DNA of 64,000 bases from an uncultured Saprospiraceae bacterium (GTDB lineage Bacteria; Bacteroidota; Bacteroidia; Chitinophagales; Saprospiraceae), in contig CALJPQ010000011.1 in assembly GCA_937980645.1 (NCBI GenBank), positions 124,001-188,000 of the forward strand, written 5' to 3'. The notes beneath the pieces were generated by a model. The model was not told the DNA's origin. It saw nothing but the letters and a program-made list of their open reading frames with translations, and ran no database searches. Shown here in pieces: positions 52,650-62,567 of the stretch (positions within the stretch are counted from its first letter, which is position 1; the number at the start of each line of letters is the position of its first letter). The position numbers and the translations under genes were made by a program.

Positions 52650-55640
52650 ATGCTCCATGTTATGAAGTACAGACTACTCTTTCGCGCAGCGCTTGTGTCA
52701 GCGCTGTTCCTTGCAGGCACATCATTTGCCTTTGCGCAGTTTACGATCACGGGCCGCATTGCGGATGCTAAAGGCGAAGGCCTTGTAGGCGCCACGGTAG
52801 CCGTTGTAGGCACTAACCGCGGCACGACGACCGACCTGAACGGTAACTTCCGCATTGATGCACCCGGCTCGGCAGCTACGCTGAACATCACCTACACGGG
52901 CTACAAATCGGCTCGTGTACAGGTGTCGGCTTCCAGCCCTCAAGTGGAAATTACTCTGGAAGAAGACTTTGCGGGTCTGGATGAGGTCATCATTTCGGGC
53001 TTGGCCACCAGCGTCAAGCGTGCTAACCTGGCCAACTCAGTGGCCACCATCAGCGCACGCGAGCTGACGGGCGTAACCAACCAGAGCACTATGGATGGTG
53101 CCCTGTACGGCAAGTTCCGCGGGGCCGAAATTCGGGCCAACTCCGGTGCGCCAGGCGGCGGCTTCTCGGTACGCCTGCGCGGCGTAACGTCCATCTTTGG
53201 CAACCAGCAGCCGCTGTACATCGTGGACGGTGTTTTCGTCAACAACGACGCCATTTCGCTGGGCACCAACATCGTATCGGCAGCAGCCGGTGGCGGCAAC
53301 CCCTCCACCAACCAGGACGACGCCTCCAACCGCATCGCCGATATTGACCCGGAAGACATCGAGACCATCGAAATCCTCAAGGGCGCCTCGGCAGCTGCTA
53401 TCTACGGCTCGCGAGCAGCAGGTGGGGTGGTTATCATCACCACTAAGCGCGGCAAAGCGGGTCAAACGCGCGTTACGCTCAACCAGTCCGTGGGCTTTAG
53501 CCAGCCTATCCGCCTACTGGGCATGCGCAACTGGACAGCTGCCCTGGTAGAACAAGAATTCGGCCCTGCCGACCGCCAGCTCTTCGAGCAAAACGGCCTG
53601 ACCGACTACGAAAAAGAACTCTACGACAACCGCCCACTACTGACCGCCACACGCCTCGACGTATCGGGCGGCAACGACAAAACGGCCTTCTTCATCGGCG
53701 GCACCTATCGCGACGAGGGCGGCTTGGTAGACAACACCGGCTACCAAAAAATCTCGGGTCGCGTCAATATCAGCCACCGCTTCAACGACTGGATTGATGT
53801 GCAGATCACTAATAATTACATCAACTCGCGGGCTGACCGGGGTTTCTTCAATAACTCGAACACTAACACGACCATTGGCTATGCGCATGCTTTCACCAAG
53901 CCGTGGCTCAATCTGAAACCCGCTACGCCCGGCGGCGACTACCCGGCTGTGCCCTCTGTCGGCTCCAACATCTTAGAGACGGTGGCACTGGTAACTAACC
54001 GCGAGCAGGTGAACCGCTACATCGGGGGCGCCAACCTGAATATACGCCTTTGGCACAACGACAACAACGAACTGAAAGCCGTTGTGCGCGCCGGCTTGGA
54101 CCAGTTTACCCTGCATACCACCTCTATCTTCCCGCAAAACCTGTCGTATTTCCGCGAACCAGGCACGCTGGGAGGTGTCTCCATCGCCGGTCGTACACTT
54201 AACACGAACACGAACTTATGGGGTTTCTTAGTGTACACGCACGTAACCAACGGCGGCACAACCTTCCGCACTCAGGGCGGCTTGACAGCCGAAAACTTCG
54301 ATCAGAACGTCATCATCAACACCGCCTCGCGCCTCAACGGCTCGCAGACGAACCTCGACCAGTCCGGCATTGTGTCGGTGTTCCATCGCCGATATCCGCA
54401 AAAAGACCGCGGCTTCTTCCTCCAACAGGACATCAACTGGAAAGACCGCATTATGGTCTCTGTAGGCATCCGCGGCGACAAGTCCACCAATAATGGTGAT
54501 GCTGACAAGCTCTACTATTATCCGAAGGCCAACGCTGCCATTAACCTGCACGAATTCGGCGACTTCCTCAGAAGTACCCCAATTAGTCAGGCCAAACTGC
54601 GTGCTGCTTACGGTCAGGCTGGCCGCTTCTCCAACTTCGATGACCGCTTCAACCCCATGGTCGCCACCTTCATCGGCAGTAATAACGGCCTATACACGGC
54701 TACTCTACGAGGCAATACAAGCGTGAGCCCCGAGCGCCAGAGCGAACTGGAATTCGGAACCGACCTGGGCTTTTTCAAAAACCGCGTTGTGGTGGACATT
54801 ACCTATTACATCAAACGCATTGACGACTTGCTGCTCCGCGCGCAAATCCCGCAATCTACTGGCTTCACGACCCAGGTCATCAACGCCGGCGGCTTGGAAA
54901 ACCGCGGCATTGAAATTGGCCTCGACCTCGTACCCATCCGTACGGCCAACTTCAACTGGACAAGTAATATCAGCTTTTGGAAAAACCGCTCTGAGGTTAC
55001 ACGCTTAGACGTGCCGGCTTTCAACATCGGCGGCTTCGCTCTCAGTCTGGGGCAGTATCGCATTGAAAAAGGCTTGCCCGCTACCACCATTGTCGGCACG
55101 GTGCCGCGCGACGACCCGGAATTCGGCAAGGCTTCTTATAAAATTTACGGCGATGCCGAACCGGACTTCAATATGGCCTTCAATAATGCTTTTAGCCTGG
55201 GCCGCTTTGAACTGAATTTCCTCATCCACTGGCGTCAGGGCGGCGATGCCATCAACCTCAGCACCCTGCTGTGGGACTTAGGCCAGCTGACGTGGGACTA
55301 CGACGACAAAACCCTCGACCCATCGGGCCAGCTCGGCAATGGGCCCTATCGCGTCCAGCAGTGGAATGCTAACCGCAACACCCAGCCCTGGATAGAAGAC
55401 GCCGGCTTCGTGCGGTTGCGCGAAATAGGCCTCTATTACAACATCCCGCGCCGCGTCTTTAGCGATAAACTCAGCCTGCGCCTCGGTGTCAGCGGGCGCA
55501 ACGTGTTTAACCGCTTCAAGTACAACAGCTACGACCCAGAGGTCTCCAACTTCGGCAATAATGTGCTGGCCAATACGGTAGAGGTTACGCCCTTCCCCAG
55601 CTCCAAACGCTGGGTATTCCACCTAACAGCCAACTTCTAA
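52650..55640 (+). CDS. SusC/RagA-type TonB-linked outer-membrane protein
   Basis: A 996-residue SusC-family porin. Signal peptide (about 5-29), carboxypeptidase-regulatory-like domain (FTITGRIADAKGEGLVGATV), a plug with SVRLRGVTSIFGNQQPLYIV and DPEDIETIEILKGASAAAIY, then GSRAAGGVVIITTKRG, the SusC plug hallmark. The barrel follows to the C-terminal WVFHLTANF. It imports a glycan or peptide with its SusD partner under TonB power. No ECF or hydrolase gene is adjacent, so the substrate is unknown. ATG at 52662 is an equally good start. Confidence 0.95.
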   Translation: MLHVMKYRLLFRAALVSALFLAGTSFAFAQFTITGRIADAKGEGLVGATVAVVGTNRGTTTDLNGNFRIDAPGSAATLNITYTGYKSARVQVSASSPQVEITLEEDFAGLDEVIISGLATSVKRANLANSVATISARELTGVTNQSTMDGALYGKFRGAEIRANSGAPGGGFSVRLRGVTSIFGNQQPLYIVDGVFVNNDAISLGTNIVSAAAGGGNPSTNQDDASNRIADIDPEDIETIEILKGASAAAIYGSRAAGGVVIITTKRGKAGQTRVTLNQSVGFSQPIRLLGMRNWTAALVEQEFGPADRQLFEQNGLTDYEKELYDNRPLLTATRLDVSGGNDKTAFFIGGTYRDEGGLVDNTGYQKISGRVNISHRFNDWIDVQITNNYINSRADRGFFNNSNTNTTIGYAHAFTKPWLNLKPATPGGDYPAVPSVGSNILETVALVTNREQVNRYIGGANLNIRLWHNDNNELKAVVRAGLDQFTLHTTSIFPQNLSYFREPGTLGGVSIAGRTLNTNTNLWGFLVYTHVTNGGTTFRTQGGLTAENFDQNVIINTASRLNGSQTNLDQSGIVSVFHRRYPQKDRGFFLQQDINWKDRIMVSVGIRGDKSTNNGDADKLYYYPKANAAINLHEFGDFLRSTPISQAKLRAAYGQAGRFSNFDDRFNPMVATFIGSNNGLYTATLRGNTSVSPERQSELEFGTDLGFFKNRVVVDITYYIKRIDDLLLRAQIPQSTGFTTQVINAGGLENRGIEIGLDLVPIRTANFNWTSNISFWKNRSEVTRLDVPAFNIGGFALSLGQYRIEKGLPATTIVGTVPRDDPEFGKASYKIYGDAEPDFNMAFNNAFSLGRFELNFLIHWRQGGDAINLSTLLWDLGQLTWDYDDKTLDPSGQLGNGPYRVQQWNANRNTQPWIEDAGFVRLREIGLYYNIPRRVFSDKLSLRLGVSGRNVFNRFKYNSYDPEVSNFGNNVLANTVEVTPFPSSKRWVFHLTANF

Positions 55641-55694
55641 TGGGCAGATAATGAAGGGCTTAAACTTTTTTCTAACAAAAAAATTCAGTAAAAA

Positions 55695-56990
55695 ATGAAA
55701 CAGGCATCTATAAAAATCGGCATTGCCGTGCTGGCGCTACTCACTTTCCTGAGCGCTTGCAAATTGGAAAACATACCTAACCCGAACGCGCCAGACCAGA
55801 TTAATCTGGAAAATGGCGGTGCTACTCTCAATGACCTGCGCCTATTGGCCGCCGGCTGCGAATCGGTTCTCCGTGTGGACATGGAATTTTATTATTGGAC
55901 GGTTAACATCGTGGGCCGTGAATACTGGGATTTGCGCAACACTGACCCACGCTATACGGGCGAACTGCTCGGCAAAGGCGGCGGTGGCCTGGACGATAAC
56001 GGCTTCCTGACCACCCGTTCCTATTCGGCGCGTTATCGCGCCGTGCGTACTGCCTGGGTGCAAATACATGCCGCGCAAACCAGCCCGGCTACGCTAACAC
56101 CAGCTCAGCGCAACGGCTTCATCGGACATGCCCGCACGCTCATTGCCTACTCGCTGCTGCTCGAACTCAACCGTCAGTACACCAACGGCATCCGCACCGA
56201 CGTGGAAAACCCAGACCGACTGGGGCCCTTCCGACCTTATGCCGATGCCCTGCGCGACATCCGGCAAATCCTCGACCAGGCGTACAACGAACTGAACGGT
56301 GCTGAGTTCCTTTTCACCTCTACTCTGGGCAATGTCGAGCGCGTACGCCAGTTCAACCGCGCCATAGCTGCCCGCGTGGCTATGTATCAGAACGATAAGG
56401 GCGCTATGCGCACTGCTTTACAGCAAACATGGCTCGACTTAGACGGCTCCATGGATGAAGGCGTCTACTACGTCTTCGGCGCCGGCGGCAACAACCTCTT
56501 TAATCCGCTTTTCACGGTGCCGTTCCAGACGGCCTATGTAGCCCATCCGCAGTTCGTAGCCAATGCAGAGCCGGGAGACCAGCGCTTTGCGAAAAAAACG
56601 ACGAAACTGGCCATGCCCTTTGCTACCGATGGCCTTTCGGGCGACGTGCAGGTAACCTTAGTGAGCTCTAACACTTCGCCCTTCCCCATCATTCGCAATG
56701 AGGAACTTATCCTCATGTGGGCCGAAGCGAATATCGGCAGTAACAATGCCGAAGCCGTCAACGCCATCAACAAAGTACGCAATGCCGCCGGCTTAGGTAA
56801 TTATACCGGCCCAACCGACGATGCTTCCCTCGTCAACCAACTGCTGCACGAACGCCGCTACTCGCTCTTCGGCGAAGGGCACCGCTGGATTGACATGCGC
56901 CGCTACAACCGGCTCAATCAAATACCCATTGACCGGCCCGGGGATGTGGTGCACGAGAAGTTTCCACGGCCCATTTTTGACCAGCCGTAG
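55695..56990 (+). CDS. SusD/RagB-type surface lipoprotein
   Basis: A 431-residue lipoprotein with lipobox FLSAC (cysteine near residue 22). TPR-like helices support the ligand-binding site; ARTLIAYSLLLELNRQY, RNEELILMWAEANI and the C-terminal LLHERRYSLFGEGHRWIDMR block are SusD hallmarks. It caps the SusC transporter on the outside. It is shorter than many SusD proteins (about 500) but the conserved parts are complete. It begins 54 bases after susC. Confidence 0.94.
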   Translation: MKQASIKIGIAVLALLTFLSACKLENIPNPNAPDQINLENGGATLNDLRLLAAGCESVLRVDMEFYYWTVNIVGREYWDLRNTDPRYTGELLGKGGGGLDDNGFLTTRSYSARYRAVRTAWVQIHAAQTSPATLTPAQRNGFIGHARTLIAYSLLLELNRQYTNGIRTDVENPDRLGPFRPYADALRDIRQILDQAYNELNGAEFLFTSTLGNVERVRQFNRAIAARVAMYQNDKGAMRTALQQTWLDLDGSMDEGVYYVFGAGGNNLFNPLFTVPFQTAYVAHPQFVANAEPGDQRFAKKTTKLAMPFATDGLSGDVQVTLVSSNTSPFPIIRNEELILMWAEANIGSNNAEAVNAINKVRNAAGLGNYTGPTDDASLVNQLLHERRYSLFGEGHRWIDMRRYNRLNQIPIDRPGDVVHEKFPRPIFDQP

Positions 56991-56996
56991 TTGTCG

Positions 56997-57010
56997 CCAA
57001 ACAAGTTTGG
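56997..57010 (+). repeat. Dispersed repeat CCAAACAAGTTTGG, copy 5
   Basis: Core followed by TAGTTACTGG. It lies seven bases after the susD stop and 11 bases before copy 6. Confidence 0.8.
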
Positions 57011-57021
57011 TAGTTACTGGG

Positions 57022-57035
57022 CCAAACAAGTTTGG
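57022..57035 (+). repeat. Dispersed repeat CCAAACAAGTTTGG, copy 6
   Basis: Core followed by CGGTTACTGG. Tandem with copy 5 at a 25-base spacing; the flanking GTTACTGGG is shared. Confidence 0.8.
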
Positions 57036-57046
57036 CGGTTACTGGG

Positions 57047-57081
57047 CAGCCGCTCCGATTTTCGGGGCGGCTGTTTTTTTT
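57047..57081 (+). terminator. Terminator after susD
   Basis: CAGCCGC / GCGGCTG stem with inner CCGA/TCGG pairing, followed by a run of eight T or more; closes the susC-susD operon. Confidence 0.9.
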
Positions 57082-57182
57082 AGGGGGGCTATTTCGGGCT
57101 ATCCACTCAATTTCGGTCAAAGCTTTACCTTACGCCGGCTTTTCATTCCCTACACCGTTCACGCTCAAATTTTAGTCCTACT

Positions 57183-60100
57183 ATGCACAAACGCCTGTTA
57201 CTCACCCTCGCCTGGGCGGTTGCGGCCTGCGCTTTAATGGCGCAAACAGCGGCAGATGTGGTGGTGCCTATTGCCATCACGACCAATGCCAACCCGCCTG
57301 CTATTACCCTGACATTCCCTGCCCGACCGACGGACACCTTGACCATCATCGGGCGCAAGTTGATCAACCAGACCCAGTGGCAGGCCATCGGTCTGCCCGG
57401 CAATGCCACGACTTTCACCGACGTAAACGTAAGCGCCGGCGTTGGCTACGAGTACATCGTGGTCAAACGCGGCACGACAGTACCCAACGAGCGCATAGGC
57501 CTGACGTACGCCGGCATTCAGGTGCTGACCCCTCTCTACCGCGGTAAGATGATCCTGATCGTGGACAATACGCTCTCCGGCCCATTAGCCTTCGAACTCG
57601 ACCGCCTTGTGCAAGACCTGCGCGGCGACGGCTGGCAGGTCATCCGACACGACATCAACGTCGCTACCAGCACAGTGCCTTCCGTAAAGGCCATTCTGCG
57701 CAATGAGTACAACAAAGACCCGGACAACGTTACGGCAGCCCTGCTGTTTGGGAATATCCCAGTGCCCTATTCGGGCAATATCGCTCCCGATGGGCACGCC
57801 GACCACCAGGGCGCGTGGCCTACCGATTACTATTACGGCGACATGGACGAAACTGCCTGGACGGATAACACCGTCAACAACACTACTGCCGCCCGACCGG
57901 CCAACCGCAACGTGCCCGGCGACGGTAAATTCGACCAGAGCCAGACGCCCACGCTGGCCGAAATCGTAGTGAGCCGCGTGGACTTCTCCAACCTCACCAC
58001 CGGCTGGGATGTGTCGCAAACCGAACTCTACCGCCGCTACCTGAACAAGAACCACGCCTTCCGAAGCGGTGCCTACAAGCCCGATAACCAGACGCTGGTA
58101 GACGACAACTTCGGCTTCTTCGGCGGCGGAGCCTTCGCCCAAAACGGCTTCCGAAATGGCTACACCCTCACGGGCACGACTTCGGTGCAAACCAACCTGG
58201 ACTTTTTCAACGACACCAAAAACCGCAGCTTCCTTCTCGGCTATGGCTGTGGCGCCGGCACTTACACGAGCGCCGCAGGCGTGGGCACTTCGGCCAACTT
58301 CCAGACCGATAGCGTCAACATCGTGTTTTCCATGCTCTTTGGCAGCTACTTTGGCGACTGGGATTTTGAAAACAACCCCTTTATGCCCAGTGCGCTGGCT
58401 TCAAAGGGCGGCATCCTCACCTGCTCGTGGGCGGGACGGCCCAACTGGCACCTCCACCACATGGCACTGGGTGAGCCTATCCTGACCAGCACGTACTGGG
58501 TGTGGCTCAATAGCTTCTTGCAGTTTCCCGTCTATCCGCCCAACTTCGGTGGCGACCTCATCCACGTCGGTCTGCTGGGCGACCCAACCCTGCGCGCTCA
58601 CGCCGTTCGGCCCGCGCAAAACCTCGTAGCTACGCCCCAATGCGGCACCATCCACCTCAGCTGGGACGCCTCGCCCGATGCCGCCTTAGGCTACCTCGTC
58701 TATTGGGCCGAACACCCCGACAGCATCTATCAGCCCATCAGCAACGTGGTAGCGGGCACGTCGTTCGTAGACTCCTTCCCGGTGAACGGCGACAACTACT
58801 ACATGGTGCGCGCTCTGCGCTTAGAGCAGGTACCCACCGGCTCATACTTTAATCAGAGCACCGGCGTGTTCACCTCCGCCTCTTATGAAGATGTGCCGCT
58901 GGAATTAGCGATTGAATACACCAACGTATCCTGTTACGGCGAGGCCGACGGCTCGGCTACTGTAGTGGCCACAGGCGGCGCCTCGTTTGAATACGAATGG
59001 TCGAACGGCGCCACGTCGGAAACGATTACCGGCCTGACGTCGGATATTTACACCGTCACGGTAACCAATAACTACGGCTGTACCGCCGAGGCCGAGGTGT
59101 TCATCGAAGAGCCTAATCTGATGGAAGTGGAAGTCATCGCCAACAACCCTAGCTGCGCCGGCGACGCTGACGGCAGCATCTTCCTCCTCGTCAATGGCGG
59201 AGTGCCACCCTACGAATACGCCTGGTCATCGGGCGCAACGACGGCCGAGCTCCTTGAGCTGCCCGCAGGTGTTGTGCAAGGTACCGTAACCGATGCCAAC
59301 GGCTGCACCGCAGAGGTGGTGATCACCCTCACCGAACCCGACCCACTTGATCTCCTGCTGACGCCCTTCGACATCCTGTGCGGAGGCGAGGCTACCGGTC
59401 GCATCGAAACTGTTCTGAGCGGCGGCACACCGCCTTACACGTACCTGTGGTCAGACAACAGCACTGGCGCCAATTTGGAAAACGTACCTGCCGGCACGTA
59501 CACGGTAACGGCAACCGACGCTAACGGCTGTACCATCGAAGCCGAAGCCACGCTCAACGATGGCGACTATATCGTCGTCTCCGGTGAAGTCAACGACGCT
59601 GGCTGCGCTGGTGCCACCAACGGCAGTGTACTCCTGACCGTCAGCGGCGGCAGCGCCCCATACACCTTTGCTTGGTCGAATAACGCCTCGACGCAAAACC
59701 TCCAAGACGTAGCGGCCGGCACCTACACCGTTACTGTAACGGACACCAACGGCTGTACGCGCGCCGAAACCTTCGTCGTTGGGCAGGGCACTGACCTGGA
59801 AGTGATCACCACGGCCGAGCCAGCGCGCTGCTTCGGCGAAGCCACTGGCAGCGCCACGGCCAATGTCAGCGGTGGCACGCTTGACTACGGCTATCTATGG
59901 TCGAACAATGCCACCACACCCACTGCTGATAACCTGGCTGCCGGCACCTACACGGTAACCGTAACTGACGCTGCTGGCTGCTCGCAAACGGCCACAGCCG
60001 TAGTAACACAACCTACCGCCATCAGCGGCGCCGCACAATGGACGGCCCTGCCCTGTCGTCAGGACGCAGGCAACGTAACCCTGACCGTCAGCGGCGGCAC

Positions 60101-61451
60101 AGCGCCCTATACCTTCTTGTGGTCAAACGGAGCCACCACGCAAGACTTGAACGATGTAGCACCCAACATTTACACGGTGGAAATAACCGACTCCAACGGT
60201 TGCACACAAGAGGTAACAGCCACCGTCGTACAACCGGCGCCGCCACTGCAGTCGCAAATCACTTTCGTGCAAACTTCCTGCCCGGGCGCAACGCCCGTAA
60301 CCGGTACACTTACGGTGCAAGTAAACGGCGGTACACCGGGTTATACCTATTTGTGGTCTAATGGCGCTACCTCCTCTACCCAAACAAACGTTGTTTCCGG
60401 CCTATATACCATAACCATTACCGACGCTGCCGGTTGTCAGCTGGTAGACGACGGCATCGCCTCCTTGTTCATTCCCGACTGGGAAGTATCGGCCGCGGCC
60501 AGCGCCGTTGCTTGCTTTGGCGGCAACGATGGAGCTGTGTTAGTTGAGGTCAGTGGTGGTACACCGGGCGGCTATACCTATGCGTGGTCTAATGGCGCTA
60601 CTTCGAAAAACCTGACCAACGTACCGGCAGGCACTTACACGCTGACCATCACAGACGCAGCAGGCTGTACGACTACCGTTTCTGTTGAGGTAATGCAGCC
60701 AGAGGCTCTCAACATCAGCACTACCGTACAACACCTCAGCTGTCCGGATGCTGCCGATGGCTCGATTTCCATCCTCCTCACAGGAGGCGTTGCACCATAC
60801 AGCTTTGCTTGCAGCAACGGAAATAATACGGGTATTCTGACTAACCTGACGGCAGGTAACTACGCCTGTACCATAACCGACGCCAACGGCTGTACTGCCC
60901 TCATGCAGGCCACCGTGCTATCGCCCGCAGAACCTGTGGTTGACCTCGTGGGCGCCGACACAGCCTGCGTGGATACGGGTCTTTGGGTATATCGCCTGCC
61001 GACTACAACAGGGCTAAGCGGCTTCAACTGGTCAGTAACCGGTGGAACTATTGTCAGTGGGCAAGGCACTAGCACCATCACGGTAGACTGGACAGCTACC
61101 GGTTCAGGGCTTGTTCAGCTGACTTACATCTGGGGGCAAAACTGTCTCGATACCGCCTCAGTGCCTGTGGAAGTCAAGCAGTGCCTCATCAGCACGCAGG
61201 AACCGCGCCTGGCAGGTGTCTGGGTGGCGCCCAACCCCTTCCGCGAGTCCGTCAGCATCCGCTTCGAGCGACCCGTGCAACCCGACGCTATGCTGCGCCT
61301 GATGTCGGCCAGCGGGCAAATCATCGCAGAACAGAAGCTCACCGACGCTAATACCTACCTCAACACAGCCCACCTGCCCGCAGGCATGTACCTGTTGCAA
61401 CTGACCGAAAACGGCCAGACGGGCACGTGGCGATTGGTGAAAGTGGAGTAA
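57183..61451 (+). CDS. SprB-repeat surface protein with gingipain-like domain and T9SS sorting signal
   Basis: A 1422-residue exported protein. A signal peptide (1-20) is followed by an N-terminal beta domain, then a region (about 122-470) that resembles peptidase C25/gingipain: KMILIVDNTLSGPLAFELDR, AALLFGNIPVPYSG and WPTDYYYGDMDETAW. Where gingipains have the catalytic GHG and CxNG motifs, this protein has GYGCGAG (about 352) and GSYFGDWD (about 387), so the catalytic His and Cys appear to be Tyr and Ser. An FN3-like domain follows (about 475-565), then nine SprB repeats (about 575-1255), an Ig-like module and a T9SS type A sorting domain (VAPNPFRESVSIRFERPVQP to the end). A surface adhesin role is inferred. 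Confidence 0.82.
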   Translation: MHKRLLLTLAWAVAACALMAQTAADVVVPIAITTNANPPAITLTFPARPTDTLTIIGRKLINQTQWQAIGLPGNATTFTDVNVSAGVGYEYIVVKRGTTVPNERIGLTYAGIQVLTPLYRGKMILIVDNTLSGPLAFELDRLVQDLRGDGWQVIRHDINVATSTVPSVKAILRNEYNKDPDNVTAALLFGNIPVPYSGNIAPDGHADHQGAWPTDYYYGDMDETAWTDNTVNNTTAARPANRNVPGDGKFDQSQTPTLAEIVVSRVDFSNLTTGWDVSQTELYRRYLNKNHAFRSGAYKPDNQTLVDDNFGFFGGGAFAQNGFRNGYTLTGTTSVQTNLDFFNDTKNRSFLLGYGCGAGTYTSAAGVGTSANFQTDSVNIVFSMLFGSYFGDWDFENNPFMPSALASKGGILTCSWAGRPNWHLHHMALGEPILTSTYWVWLNSFLQFPVYPPNFGGDLIHVGLLGDPTLRAHAVRPAQNLVATPQCGTIHLSWDASPDAALGYLVYWAEHPDSIYQPISNVVAGTSFVDSFPVNGDNYYMVRALRLEQVPTGSYFNQSTGVFTSASYEDVPLELAIEYTNVSCYGEADGSATVVATGGASFEYEWSNGATSETITGLTSDIYTVTVTNNYGCTAEAEVFIEEPNLMEVEVIANNPSCAGDADGSIFLLVNGGVPPYEYAWSSGATTAELLELPAGVVQGTVTDANGCTAEVVITLTEPDPLDLLLTPFDILCGGEATGRIETVLSGGTPPYTYLWSDNSTGANLENVPAGTYTVTATDANGCTIEAEATLNDGDYIVVSGEVNDAGCAGATNGSVLLTVSGGSAPYTFAWSNNASTQNLQDVAAGTYTVTVTDTNGCTRAETFVVGQGTDLEVITTAEPARCFGEATGSATANVSGGTLDYGYLWSNNATTPTADNLAAGTYTVTVTDAAGCSQTATAVVTQPTAISGAAQWTALPCRQDAGNVTLTVSGGTAPYTFLWSNGATTQDLNDVAPNIYTVEITDSNGCTQEVTATVVQPAPPLQSQITFVQTSCPGATPVTGTLTVQVNGGTPGYTYLWSNGATSSTQTNVVSGLYTITITDAAGCQLVDDGIASLFIPDWEVSAAASAVACFGGNDGAVLVEVSGGTPGGYTYAWSNGATSKNLTNVPAGTYTLTITDAAGCTTTVSVEVMQPEALNISTTVQHLSCPDAADGSISILLTGGVAPYSFACSNGNNTGILTNLTAGNYACTITDANGCTALMQATVLSPAEPVVDLVGADTACVDTGLWVYRLPTTTGLSGFNWSVTGGTIVSGQGTSTITVDWTATGSGLVQLTYIWGQNCLDTASVPVEVKQCLISTQEPRLAGVWVAPNPFRESVSIRFERPVQPDAMLRLMSASGQIIAEQKLTDANTYLNTAHLPAGMYLLQLTENGQTGTWRLVKVE
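58921..60930 (+). repeat. Nine tandem SprB repeats
   Basis: Units of about 74 codons, each with a pattern C-x-G-x-x-x-G, a GGTxPYxYxWSNGAT-like strand, an AGTYTVTVTDAxGC segment and a linker. Nine cysteine-led starts are visible (for example NVSCYGEADG, NPSCAGDADG, AVACFGGNDG). The units are diverged from each other, unlike the TPR pair at 13.4 kb. Confidence 0.8.
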
Positions 61452-61489
61452 AAAAGCAGGGCTTTCGCAGCCCTCCGGGCCATCCGACG

Positions 61490-61522
61490 GGGCAGCTGCT
61501 TTTGGGCGGCTGCCCCGTTTTT
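61490..61522 (+). terminator. Terminator after the SprB-repeat gene
   Basis: GGGGCAGC / GCTGCCCC stem with a 11-base loop, followed by G and five T. Confidence 0.9.
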
Positions 61523-61581
61523 AATGCAGAGTTTCCACCCACTTGCACGCTGATAGCGTACTTTGCCGCCAAAAAGCGCAC

Positions 61582-62433
61582 ATGGAAGAGAAGGTATCGT
61601 TGGCGCATTACAGCGCCCTGCTGAGCGCCGGAGAGGAAATGGAAGCTCTCCAAAAGTCGGTCAAAGACCGTATCGTCAAAGACTGGCTGCCGCGCTACAC
61701 CGGCATGCCGTTGGAAAAATTCGGCGAGTACATCCTGCTGGTCAACTTCAGCAACTACGTGCGCATGTTTGCCGACAGGCACGATGTGCCCGTTTATGGC
61801 GCAGACAAGCCCATGCAAGCCGCCACGGCCGACAACATCACCATCATCAACTTTGGTATCGGCAGCCCCAACGCGGGCCTGATTATTGACCTGCTGGAAG
61901 CCATCCAACCCAAAGCCGTGCTCTTCTTGGGCAAATGCGGCGGCCTGCGCAACAACAAAAACCACGTGGGCGACCTCATCCTGCCCATCGCTGCCATTCG
62001 AGGCGAAGGTACCAGCAACGACTACCTGCCGCCCGAAGTGCCCGCTCTGCCCGCTTTTGCCTTGCAAAAAGCCATCTCCACCACCATCCGGGACTACGAG
62101 CAAGACTACTGGACAGGGGTAGTTTACACCACGAACAAGCGCGTGTGGGAGCACCGCGAAGACTTCAAAAAGCGCCTGCGCGACCTGCGCTGCTACGCCA
62201 TTGACATGGAAACGGCCACCATCTTCGTGGCGGCATTCAAAAACCGCATGCCCGCCGGCGCTCTCCTCTTAGTCAGCGATATGCCCTTGCAGGAAGACGG
62301 CATCAAAACCGAAGCCAGCGACCGCGTCGTAACGGCCAAATTCGCCGAAATGCACCTCAACATCGGCGTGGACTCGCTCAAACAACTCATCAACAAGGGC
62401 CTGACCGTCAAGCACCTGCGCTTCGAGGATTAA
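61582..62433 (+). CDS. amn: AMP nucleosidase
   Basis: A 283-residue enzyme of the purine nucleoside phosphorylase fold, hydrolysing AMP to adenine and ribose 5-phosphate. NFGIGSPNAGLIIDLLEAIQ is the phosphate/ribose loop, FLGKCGGLRNNKNHVGDLIL is the core motif, and DMETATIFVAAFKNRMPAGA holds the catalytic base region. It is the short Bacteroidota form lacking the N-terminal regulatory domain of the E. coli enzyme. ATG 61582 fits the family start; a TACTTTGC element at about 61559 lies just upstream. Confidence 0.92.
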   Translation: MEEKVSLAHYSALLSAGEEMEALQKSVKDRIVKDWLPRYTGMPLEKFGEYILLVNFSNYVRMFADRHDVPVYGADKPMQAATADNITIINFGIGSPNAGLIIDLLEAIQPKAVLFLGKCGGLRNNKNHVGDLILPIAAIRGEGTSNDYLPPEVPALPAFALQKAISTTIRDYEQDYWTGVVYTTNKRVWEHREDFKKRLRDLRCYAIDMETATIFVAAFKNRMPAGALLLVSDMPLQEDGIKTEASDRVVTAKFAEMHLNIGVDSLKQLINKGLTVKHLRFED

Positions 62434-62567
62434 ACCTGCTAGGCACCCTGCCACTTTTCTGAAGCCTTATTTTCGACAAACTTCGGCTTCTTTGTGGCCT
62501 GACGCTGACCTTTGCCGCAGCACTCGTACCCGTAAGCGAGAGCAGCCCCCTTGTAAGTATCTCCTCT

